Shown here in pieces: positions 1 to 5,080 of a DNA stretch of 5,080 bases (the first letter of the stretch is position 1; each line of letters starts with the position of its first letter). Source of the DNA: Sutterella sp. GTDB taxonomy: Bacteria; Pseudomonadota; Gammaproteobacteria; Burkholderiales; Burkholderiaceae_F. The stretch lies in contig DXSO01000135.1 of the NCBI GenBank assembly GCA_019410445.1, forward strand, positions 1-5,080, read 5' to 3'. The notes under the pieces were generated by a model. That model ran no database searches. It saw only the letters and a program-made list of their open reading frames with translations, and was not told the origin of the DNA. Both the position numbers and the translations under genes were made by a program.

Positions 1-470
1 AGACCTAAAACCATGAGGCTGAAGTATTCGGCAGGACCGAATTGAAAAGCCAGTTCCGTAAGAGGCGGGGCAAAGGCTGCGATCAGAAGGGTGGCAACGC
101 ATCCGGCAAAGAAGCTGCCGAGCGCGGCAATCCCAAGGGCTGAGCCGGCTCGCCCGCGTTTGGCCATCATGTGGCCGTCCAGGCATGTGACGACAGCTGA
201 GGCCTCGCCGGGAATATTGACCAAGATGGCCGTGGTAGAGCCGCCGTATGCTGCGCCGTAATAAATGCCCGCAAGCATGATCAGAGCCGAGGTAGGAGGA
301 AGCGCATAAGTTGCCGGCAGCAACATGGCAACGGTGGCCACCGGCCCCATGCCCGGCAGTACCCCGATGAGTGTTCCGATGGTTACGCCGAGCACGCAGT
401 AAAGAATATTCTGCAGCGAAAGTGCAGTGTCGAAACCCAGCGCCAGATTTGAAATCAATCCTAAATCCAT
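1..470 (-). CDS. tctA: Tripartite tricarboxylate transporter, large membrane subunit TctA (partial, N-terminal part)
   Basis: This is the large, many-helix integral membrane subunit of a tripartite tricarboxylate transporter, the part that forms the ion-driven transport path in the inner membrane. About 156 N-terminal residues are visible. The remaining two thirds of a usual ~500-residue TctA lie off the left edge, so integrity cannot be judged. Reading from ATG at 470 gives MDLGLISNLALGF, then the family signatures GTLIGVLPGMGPVATVAMLL (residues 32-51) and YYGAAYGGSTTAILVNIPGE (70-89), followed by a conserved LDGH at 97-100. Hydrophobic stretches near 21-38, 41-55, 62-75 and 112-133 fit membrane helices. 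The start is supported by GAGAGG (minus strand, 482-477) six bases upstream. It begins 13 nt after the tctB stop, so the two are almost certainly co-transcribed and perhaps translationally coupled. The family is clear; the transported substrate cannot be told from the sequence. Confidence 0.95.
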   Translation of the reverse strand, partial: MDLGLISNLALGFDTALSLQNILYCVLGVTIGTLIGVLPGMGPVATVAMLLPATYALPPTSALIMLAGIYYGAAYGGSTTAILVNIPGEASAVVTCLDGHMMAKRGRAGSALGIAALGSFFAGCVATLLIAAFAPPLTELAFQFGPAEYFSLMVLG

Positions 471-483
471 TTCCAGCCTCTCA

Positions 484-960
484 CTAGATAAACACAGGCC
501 AGACAGGGATCAGCATCCCGACGCCGTAGACGAAGACAAGACAGGCAATTACGTTGAGAACGACAATAATTGCCAGAGTTTCCTTAAAGCGAAACTCGCG
601 GGAGGCCAGGCCGGAAATCAGAATCATTGCAGCCAGAGAAAAAACGAGGCCCAACGTATTGAGAAGCAAGCCGAAGGCCAGAATCGAGCCTAGGATCAGA
701 CACAGAATATCCCAGTGAAATTTCTGGATTTCACCGGTGTCTTCGCCCGTTTCCGAAACGGCAGCTTTTTTGAAAAAAGCGATTAGTGCAACGATGCAGC
801 CTGAGGCTGCAAGCAAAATGCCAAGAAGAGTGGGGAAGTAGGCCGGTCCCATACGCGAGGCCTGCCCCAATTCATGCTCCTGGGCAAAATAGATGAAAAA
901 GACGCCGAGAAGAGCGAAAAGAATGCCCGACCAGAAGTCTTTGCGATTCCCTATAGACAT
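484..960 (-). CDS. tctB: Tripartite tricarboxylate transporter, small membrane subunit TctB
   Basis: This is the small membrane subunit that partners TctA in the inner membrane. The family is poorly conserved, so the call rests on size (158 residues), topology and position between tctC and tctA. Hydrophobic segments lie near residues 10-26, 43-63, 84-101, 103-119 and 128-148. Between the first two sits RMGPAYFPTLLG (36-47), which resembles the TctB signature of a Gly-Pro-x-x-[FY]-P turn entering the second helix. A polar, acidic stretch (70-80) separates the two halves. The protein ends in GVGMLIPVWPVF, also typical. I chose the ATG at 960 (MSIGNRKDFWSG) because the first helix follows at once. 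The open frame continues upstream to an ATG at 1089, but those 43 residues are polar, unlike the family, and overlap the intercistronic hairpin. The chosen start has no clear Shine-Dalgarno sequence, only a U-rich leader (CTGTTTTT), so initiation may be weak. Confidence 0.9.
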   Translation of the reverse strand: MSIGNRKDFWSGILFALLGVFFIYFAQEHELGQASRMGPAYFPTLLGILLAASGCIVALIAFFKKAAVSETGEDTGEIQKFHWDILCLILGSILAFGLLLNTLGLVFSLAAMILISGLASREFRFKETLAIIVVLNVIACLVFVYGVGMLIPVWPVFI

Positions 961-1033
961 AAAAACAGATGGTGATACAACCCGAGAGGGAGCCGTTTTG
1001 TTCTTATAAGACGTACGACTCTCTTTTTTTGAG

Positions 1034-1077
1034 ACTGCAAACCGACAGGTCTTCGAAGAAGTGCCTGTCGGTGCAGT
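1034..1077 (-). promoter_or_regulatory. Strong intercistronic hairpin between tctC and tctB
   Basis: On the minus-strand transcript, ACTGCA then CCGACAGG pair with CCTGTCGG then TGCAGT. This gives a 14-bp stem interrupted only by a two-base bulge (1040-1041), with a 14-nt loop (1050-1063) that includes the palindrome TCTTCGAAGA. It starts 14 nt after the tctC stop and lies 73 nt before the tctB start. The transcript continues with CTCAAAAAAAGAG, not a U-run, so it does not look like an intrinsic terminator. Hairpins placed behind the binding-protein gene of a transporter operon commonly protect the upstream message from 3' exonucleases and raise the ratio of receptor to membrane subunits. That role is inferred here; the pairing itself is read directly. 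Confidence 0.65.
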
Positions 1078-1091
1078 GTTCGAAACCAAAA

Positions 1092-2084
1092 TCAGTCGAC
1101 ACGAGCCCCGGAGGCTTTGACGATTTCAGCGTATTTGGCCAGTTCCGACTTGATCAGAGCAGCGAATTCTTCCGGCTTGCAGGGAGCGGATTCACCGCCT
1201 AGACGAGCCAGACGCTTTTTCATGTCGTCGCTGGCAAGAGCTTTGGTGATTACAGCGTTGAGGTGATCGATGGTCTCACGCGGTGTTTTGGCCGGTACAA
1301 ACAAACCGTACCAGGTCGAAATGTCAAAGTCCGGTACTCCGGCTTCGATCATGGTGGGAACATCGGGAAGCGCTTCGGCGCGCTTGGCGGTCGTGACGGC
1401 CAGAGGAATCAGTTTTCCGGCCTGAATGTTGGCCGATGCTGAAGACAGATTGTCAAAGATCAGATCGGTTTGGCCTGCCAACACGGAAAGTTGTGCTGCA
1501 GCGGCACCGGCGTACGGCACGTGCACCATTTTGATGTTGGCTTTGGTTTTGAACAGTTCCCCGGCCATGTGACCGGCTGATCCGTTGCCGCCGGAAGCGT
1601 AGTTGAGTTTGTCGGGGTTAGCCTGACAATATGCAACCAGGTCTTTGACGGACTTCACGCCGGTTCGCTTTTGGAATTCAGGCGTGACGACCAGAACATT
1701 GGGCACATGCGCAATCAGCGTGACCGGTTCAAAGTCCTTGATCGGATCGTAGGGCAGTTTCTTAAAGAGGTTGGGGTTGACCGCGTGCGTGGCGACGGCT
1801 CCAACACAAAGCGTCATGCCGTCGGGCTTTTGCTGTGCGAGGTAGGACACGCCGCGATTGCCGCCGGCACCGGGACGGTTATCCACGATCACGTTGCCGA
1901 GCTCGCCGTGGACGGCTTCCGCAATGGCGCGTGCGGAAACATCAAGCGGACCTCCGGGAGGATAGGGAACGACGATCTTGATGGGATTGGAGCGGGTTCC
2001 GGTCTGAGCCGAGGAAATCAGAGGAACACCGAAAACGGATACGGCACACAGAGTGCCGACAAGAGTACGACGATTGACAGTCAC
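1092..2084 (-). CDS. tctC: Tripartite tricarboxylate transporter substrate-binding protein TctC (Bug family)
   Basis: This is a periplasmic solute receptor of the Bug/TctC family, which binds carboxylate-type ligands and hands them to TctA/TctB. From GTG at 2084 it has 330 residues, a normal family length. The N-terminus is a signal peptide: basic MTVNRRT, a hydrophobic core (8-23) and SSA before a likely cleavage at 26/27. The twin arginine at 5-6 is short of a full Tat motif, so Sec export is more likely. Family motifs follow in order: VPYPPGGPLDVSAR (39-52), DNRPGAGGNRG (68-78), YASGGNGSAGHMAGELF (162-178), HVPYAG (188-193) and LPDVPTMIEAG (239-249). The PGG and GAGG loops belong to the ligand cleft in solved Bug structures. 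It opens the tctC-tctB-tctA operon. Bug proteins are numerous and ligands diverge (citrate, aromatic acids, amino acids, nicotinate), so the substrate is not assigned. ATG codons at 2102 and 2216 are in frame but less likely as starts. Confidence 0.93.
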   Translation of the reverse strand: MTVNRRTLVGTLCAVSVFGVPLISSAQTGTRSNPIKIVVPYPPGGPLDVSARAIAEAVHGELGNVIVDNRPGAGGNRGVSYLAQQKPDGMTLCVGAVATHAVNPNLFKKLPYDPIKDFEPVTLIAHVPNVLVVTPEFQKRTGVKSVKDLVAYCQANPDKLNYASGGNGSAGHMAGELFKTKANIKMVHVPYAGAAAAQLSVLAGQTDLIFDNLSSASANIQAGKLIPLAVTTAKRAEALPDVPTMIEAGVPDFDISTWYGLFVPAKTPRETIDHLNAVITKALASDDMKKRLARLGGESAPCKPEEFAALIKSELAKYAEIVKASGARVD

Positions 2085-2089
2085 TTCAT

Positions 2090-2096
2090 CTTCCTT
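2090..2096 (-). promoter_or_regulatory. Ribosome binding site that sets the tctC start at GTG 2084
   Basis: The minus strand reads AAGGAAG, five bases before GTG at 2084. The in-frame ATG at 2102 lies upstream of this purine tract and would put it inside the coding sequence, while having no comparable site of its own. Starting at the GTG also gives a compact, normal signal peptide (MTVNRRTL). An ATG overlapping the tract (2090-2088) is out of frame and meets a stop two codons later. Confidence 0.7.
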
Positions 2097-2255
2097 TCTC
2101 ATGAGCGCACGACCCCTCGCAGTGACACGCGATTGGCCGAGCTTGTTATGCAAATTGGAAAAACTGTTGAACATTGTATTCCTGTCGAAACGTTTGCGCG
2201 CATCCCAAACAGGCAAACCATGAAAAATTCTGAAACTTTTTGGAACGCTTGTTCA

Positions 2256-2283
2256 TTGAAAAGCGCCTTGCATACCCCCACAT
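2256..2283 (+). promoter_or_regulatory. Sigma-32 (RpoH) type heat-shock promoter for clpB
   Basis: TTGAAA at 2256-2261 matches the core of the sigma-32 -35 element (CTTGAAA). After a 14-bp spacer, CCCCACAT at 2276-2283 matches six of eight bases of the -10 consensus CCCCATNT if the N is counted as fixed T. The spacing equals that of the E. coli dnaK P1 promoter. Transcription would begin around 2289-2293, giving a leader of about 40-45 nt. clpB is a classic RpoH target in proteobacteria, which supports the reading. The start site itself is inferred. Confidence 0.75.
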
Positions 2284-2333
2284 AAGTACCAACGCCGAGC
2301 CAAATAAGGCTGTGGCAGAAAAGGAATTAAGTA

Positions 2334-4934
2334 ATGAGACAAGACAAATTAACAACCAAGTTCCAAGAAGCGTTGGGCGAAGCTCAATCGTTGGCGCTGG
2401 CGCACGACAACCAGTACATTGAGCCGGTTCATCTGCTTCTTGCTGTGATGAACGACCCGGAAGGCGGGGCGGCCAGCCTGATTGAACGCTCAGGCGGCAA
2501 TGCAAAGCGTGTTCGTGAAGAGGCCGAAGCAGCCGTGAAGCGTTTGCCCCAGGTTTCGGGGACTTCTGGCGACGTGCAGGTCGGCCGGGATCTCATCCGT
2601 GTGCTGAATCTCACGGAAAAAGAGGCCATGCAGCGGGGCGATCAGTTCATTTCTACGGAAATGTTCCTGCTTGCGCTGACTTCAGCAGACATGGAGGCCT
2701 CTCGCATTTTGGCAGGTGCCGGCGTTACCAAAAAGCTTCTCGAGGCAGCCATCAGTGCGGTGCGCGGCGGTGAGAATGTCACCGATGCAGAAGGCGAATC
2801 CGGACGCGATGCAATTAAAAAGTACACGGTTGATCTTACCGAGCGGGCTCGCCTTGGCAAGCTCGATCCCGTGATCGGCCGCGACGATGAAATTCGCCGT
2901 ACGATGCAGATTCTGCAGCGTCGCACTAAAAATAATCCCGTGCTGATCGGTGAGCCTGGCGTAGGCAAGACCGCAGTGGTGGAGGGGCTTGCGCAACGTA
3001 TTGTCAATGGCGAAGTGCCTGACGGTCTTAAGGGCAAAGCAGTGCTTTCGCTGGACATGGCCGGTTTGATTGCCGGTGCAAAGTACCGGGGCGAGTTTGA
3101 AGAGCGTCTCAAGAAACTGCTCAAGGAGATCACAGCTGCTGAGGGACGCATCATTCTGTTTATCGACGAACTGCACACGATGGTGGGTGCGGGCAAAACC
3201 GAAGGCTCCATGGATGCGGGCAATATGCTCAAACCGGCATTGGCCCGCGGCGAGTTGCACGTCATCGGCGCGACGACGCTTGATGAGTATCGTAAGTACG
3301 TTGAAAAGGATGCGGCGCTCGAACGTCGTTTCCAGAAGGTGCTCGTTGATGAGCCCAGTGTTGAGGATACGATTGCTATTTTGCGCGGACTGCAGGAAAA
3401 GTATGAAGCGCATCACGGCGTGGAGATCACGGACCCGGCCATTGTGGCGGCGGCTGAACTGTCTCACCGCTACATCACCGATCGTTATTTGCCCGACAAG
3501 GCTATTGACTTGATCGATGAAGCCGCCAGTCGAGTGAAGATGGAAATCGATTCCAAACCCGAAGCGCTTGACAAGCTTGAGCGACGCTTGATTCAGCTCA
3601 AAATCGAGCGCGAGGCGATGAAAAAGGAAACCGACGACGCCAGTCGTCAGCGTTTGGAGGCAATCGAAAAGGAAATCGAGACGCTTTCGCGCAAGTTCTC
3701 CGATTTGGAAGAAATTTGGAAGGCCGAAAAGAGTCAGGCCTTGGGCGAAAAAGACGTGCGTGATGAAATCGATCGCGTGCGTCGAGAGATGGATACCTGC
3801 CGACGCGAGGCGCGGTATGAACGTTTGGCTGAACTGCAGTATGCAGTGCTGCCCAAGCTTGAGGAAAAACTCAGGAAGGCTGAAAGCACGGAAAAGCAGA
3901 CGCTTGAGAGCAAGCCTAAATTGCTGCGTACCAGTGTCGGAGCTGAAGAAATCGCCGAGGTGGTGAGTCGCGCCACAGGTATTCCGGTCAGCAAGATGAT
4001 GCAGGGTGAACGTCAGAAGCTGCTGCACATGGATGAGGCGCTAACGAAACGCGTTGTGGGTCAGAGTCAGGCAGTGCGTTGCGTGACGGATACGATCTTG
4101 AGAAGTCGCGCGGGGCTTTCCGATCCAAACCGTCCGTACGGCTCCTTCCTGTTCCTGGGGCCGACTGGCGTGGGCAAAACCGAACTGACGAAGGCGCTTG
4201 CCAATTTCCTCTTTGACAGCGACGAGGCGATGATTCGCATTGACATGAGCGAATTCATGGAAAAGCACTCTGTGGCTCGTCTGATTGGCGCGCCTCCGGG
4301 ATATGTGGGCTATGAGGAAGGCGGCTACCTTACGGAGGCCGTGCGTCGTAAGCCCTACAGCGTGATTTTGCTCGATGAGGTTGAAAAAGCTCATCCGGAT
4401 GTGTTCAATGTTCTGCTGCAAGTGCTTGACGACGGGCGTATGACGGACGGTCAGGGACGAACGGTCGACTTCAAGAACACGGTGATTGTGATGACCTCCA
4501 ACCTGGGTTCTGCTGAAATTCAGCAGATGCAGTCCAGTGCTCAGCCCGGTGAGATCAAGGATGCCGTCATGGAGCAGGTTAAGGCGCATTTCCGGCCGGA
4601 GTTCATCAACCGTATTGATGAAATCGTGGTCTTTAACGCGCTCAATGACGAGGCGATCAAGCAGATTGCAAAGATTCAGATCGCCAAACTTGCTCAGCGT
4701 ATGGCGGCTCAGGAAATCGGGTTTGAAGTGACTCCGGCTGGCGTCGATGCCGTTGCTCAAGCTGGTTTCGATCCGGTTTACGGTGCTCGTCCCTTGAAGC
4801 GAGCGGTTCAGGACAAGTTGGAAAATCCGGTGGCACGACTGCTTTTGGAAGGACGCGCGGCTCCGAAGGACACCGTTGTCTGCGACTATGTCGATGGCAA
4901 CTTTGCTTTCAGAGTGCAGAAGACGGCTTCTTGA
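2334..4934 (+). CDS. clpB: ATP-dependent protein disaggregase ClpB (Hsp104/Hsp100 family)
   Basis: ClpB is a cytoplasmic hexameric AAA+ machine that, with DnaK/DnaJ/GrpE, threads proteins out of aggregates after heat stress. The 866-residue frame is complete (E. coli ClpB has 857). An N domain with two Clp-N repeats spans about 1-143. ATPase domain 1 has Walker A GEPGVGKT (206-213), pore-loop Tyr251 in KYRG, Walker B ILFIDELH with Glu279, and arginine fingers Arg331/Arg332. A charged coiled-coil M domain (about 412-525) marks it as ClpB rather than ClpA. ATPase domain 2 has GPTGVGKT (609-616), pore-loop Tyr657 in GYVGYEEGG, Walker B VILLDE (677-682), arginine finger Arg760 and the sensor-2 GAR (817-819). 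All catalytic residues are present. Numbering matches E. coli through domain 1, then runs four residues ahead because of a short insertion in the linker after the M domain. ATG 2334 is preceded by AAGGA at eight bases. A sigma-32 type promoter lies upstream and a terminator follows, so it appears monocistronic. Confidence 0.98.
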   Translation: MRQDKLTTKFQEALGEAQSLALAHDNQYIEPVHLLLAVMNDPEGGAASLIERSGGNAKRVREEAEAAVKRLPQVSGTSGDVQVGRDLIRVLNLTEKEAMQRGDQFISTEMFLLALTSADMEASRILAGAGVTKKLLEAAISAVRGGENVTDAEGESGRDAIKKYTVDLTERARLGKLDPVIGRDDEIRRTMQILQRRTKNNPVLIGEPGVGKTAVVEGLAQRIVNGEVPDGLKGKAVLSLDMAGLIAGAKYRGEFEERLKKLLKEITAAEGRIILFIDELHTMVGAGKTEGSMDAGNMLKPALARGELHVIGATTLDEYRKYVEKDAALERRFQKVLVDEPSVEDTIAILRGLQEKYEAHHGVEITDPAIVAAAELSHRYITDRYLPDKAIDLIDEAASRVKMEIDSKPEALDKLERRLIQLKIEREAMKKETDDASRQRLEAIEKEIETLSRKFSDLEEIWKAEKSQALGEKDVRDEIDRVRREMDTCRREARYERLAELQYAVLPKLEEKLRKAESTEKQTLESKPKLLRTSVGAEEIAEVVSRATGIPVSKMMQGERQKLLHMDEALTKRVVGQSQAVRCVTDTILRSRAGLSDPNRPYGSFLFLGPTGVGKTELTKALANFLFDSDEAMIRIDMSEFMEKHSVARLIGAPPGYVGYEEGGYLTEAVRRKPYSVILLDEVEKAHPDVFNVLLQVLDDGRMTDGQGRTVDFKNTVIVMTSNLGSAEIQQMQSSAQPGEIKDAVMEQVKAHFRPEFINRIDEIVVFNALNDEAIKQIAKIQIAKLAQRMAAQEIGFEVTPAGVDAVAQAGFDPVYGARPLKRAVQDKLENPVARLLLEGRAAPKDTVVCDYVDGNFAFRVQKTAS

Positions 4935-4953
4935 GAGACGCTGTAACGGTAGT

Positions 4954-4981
4954 TGACCTGGAGTTCATTTTCTCTGGGTCA
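4954..4981 (+). other. Stem-loop in the clpB 3' untranslated region
   Basis: TGACCTGGAG (4954-4963) can pair with CTCTGGGTCA (4972-4981) around an 8-nt loop TTCATTTT. Eight of ten pairs are Watson-Crick and two are G-U wobbles. The wobbles hold only in plus-strand RNA; on the minus strand they become A-C mismatches, which favours a role in the clpB transcript. It ends five bases before the terminator stem. It may be a 3' stabilising hairpin, or chance. Confidence 0.4.
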
Positions 4982-4985
4982 TAGC

Positions 4986-5022
4986 AAAAAGCCTCGGCGA
5001 AGAAAACGCCGAGGCTTTTTTT
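4986..5022 (+). terminator. Intrinsic (Rho-independent) terminator of clpB
   Basis: GCCTCGGCG (4991-4999) pairs perfectly with CGCCGAGGC (5007-5015) around the loop AAGAAAA. The stem is followed by seven T (5016-5022). Five A before the stem (4986-4990) extend the pairing to 14 bp and make the element able to act on the minus strand too. It lies 51 nt after the clpB stop, with nothing coding between. Confidence 0.93.
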
Positions 5023-5028
5023 AGCTGA

Positions 5029-5080
5029 GTGCGCCCAGCATGGGCATGATCTAACGGGTGCAAGTCCCGAGCGCAGGAGG
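5029..5080 (+). mobile_element. 5' end of a bacterial group II intron, probably class C (partial)
   Basis: The last 52 bases begin GTGCG, the group II intron 5' consensus GUGYG. The stretch runs GTGCGCCCAGCATGGGC and, a few bases on, GGGTGCAAGTCCCGAG. These correspond closely in order and spacing to the start of domain I in the Oceanobacillus iheyensis group IIC intron as I remember it (GUGUGCCCGGCAUGGGUGC, then GGGUGAGAGUCCCGAA). Two small hairpins can be drawn: GCCC (5033-5036) with GGGC (5042-5045) around AGCAT, and CGGG (5055-5058) with CCCG (5066-5069) around TGCAAGT. The boundary lies six bases after the T-run of the clpB terminator, the typical target setting of class C introns. The catalytic domain V, exon-binding sites and any intron-encoded reverse transcriptase are outside the window, so class and activity are inferred. 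Splicing would matter little to clpB, since insertion is downstream of its terminator. Confidence 0.82.

Larger units (their letters stand above)
2085..2333. other. Divergent intergenic region between tctC and clpB
   Basis: These 249 bp must carry the start signals of both transcription units. The plus-strand half near clpB holds the heat-shock-type promoter listed separately and the clpB ribosome binding site AAGGA (2321-2325, eight bases before ATG). For tctC I see only a possible minus-strand -10, TACAAT at 2178-2173, without a recognisable -35 at 16-18 bp, so I do not call a promoter. An inverted repeat GTTTGC (2192-2197) / GCAAAC (2213-2218) could be an operator or chance. No CIRCE-like HrcA operator (TTAGCACTC-N9-GAGTGCTAA) is present. 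I see no RNA gene or credible small coding sequence here. Confidence 0.6.

Noticed and set aside
1021..1034. T-run CTCTTTTTTTGAG as part of a plus-strand terminator
   Set aside because: On the plus strand the T-run precedes the hairpin rather than following it, and no plus-strand gene ends here. On the minus strand it is an A-run.
961..1089. N-terminal extension of TctB to the ATG at 1089
   Set aside because: The 43 added residues are polar and unlike TctB N-termini, and the segment overlaps the intercistronic hairpin. The ATG at 960 places the first membrane helix at the normal position.
2085..2216. Longer TctC starting at ATG 2216 or ATG 2102
   Set aside because: Either would bury the signal peptide behind a polar leader (44 or 6 residues), and the good ribosome binding site AAGGAAG points to the GTG at 2084.
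1671..2285. A 204-codon plus-strand open frame across tctC and the intergenic region
   Set aside because: It is the antisense shadow of tctC, has no family resemblance, and would run through the clpB promoter region.
2760..2762. Internal GTG (residue 143) as a start for a shortened ClpB lacking the N domain
   Set aside because: E. coli ClpB has such an internal start near here, but this GTG has no well-spaced ribosome binding site; the nearest GAGG is too far upstream.
2682..4028. A 448-codon open frame on the minus strand inside clpB
   Set aside because: It is antisense to a complete, highly conserved ClpB. Its translation has no recognisable domain, is rich in Leu, His and Phe as mirror frames usually are, and no ribosome binding site or promoter supports it.
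4716..4724. IGF tripeptide in ClpB (residues 795-797), as in the ClpP-binding loop of ClpA and ClpX
   Set aside because: The ClpP loop sits in the large part of the ATPase domain well before the arginine finger. This IGF lies in the C-terminal small subdomain, and the M domain shows the protein is ClpB, which does not dock ClpP.

Overview
The window carries two divergently oriented units and the first bases of a mobile element. The protein sequences point to a betaproteobacterium, probably of the order Burkholderiales. A Bug-type TctC solute receptor sits beside TctB and TctA, an arrangement greatly expanded in that order. The ClpB also has the linker and second ATPase domain wording I associate with betaproteobacterial ClpB. 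Base composition looks only moderate (roughly half G+C), which would suit a host-associated group such as Sutterellaceae better than the high-GC Burkholderia or Bordetella. This placement is inference from memory of the families, not a database match.

Left part, minus strand (about 1-2084): a tripartite tricarboxylate transporter operon transcribed leftwards in the order tctC (periplasmic receptor), tctB (small membrane subunit), tctA (large membrane subunit, running off the left edge). TctC should capture a carboxylate-like substrate in the periplasm and deliver it to the TctA/TctB membrane complex. tctB and tctA are tightly coupled (13 nt apart). tctC and tctB are separated by 131 nt holding a strong hairpin without a U-tract, a likely mRNA processing or stabilising element that would favour the receptor over the membrane subunits. 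No TctDE-type two-component regulator lies in the window.

Middle (2085-2333): a 249-bp divergent intergenic region. On the plus strand it holds a good heat-shock (sigma-32 type) promoter for clpB. I found no convincing promoter for tctC.

Right part, plus strand (2334-5022): an intact clpB encoding the 866-residue ClpB disaggregase with both ATPase domains complete. It is followed by a hairpin and a strong intrinsic terminator.

Right edge (5029-5080): directly after the clpB terminator the sequence changes into what reads as the 5' end of a bacterial group II intron (GUGCG start and the first two domain I hairpins). Insertion just behind a terminator hairpin is the known habit of the class C (IIC) introns. 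This is the most interesting item here. The rest of the intron and any intron-encoded reverse transcriptase lie outside the window.
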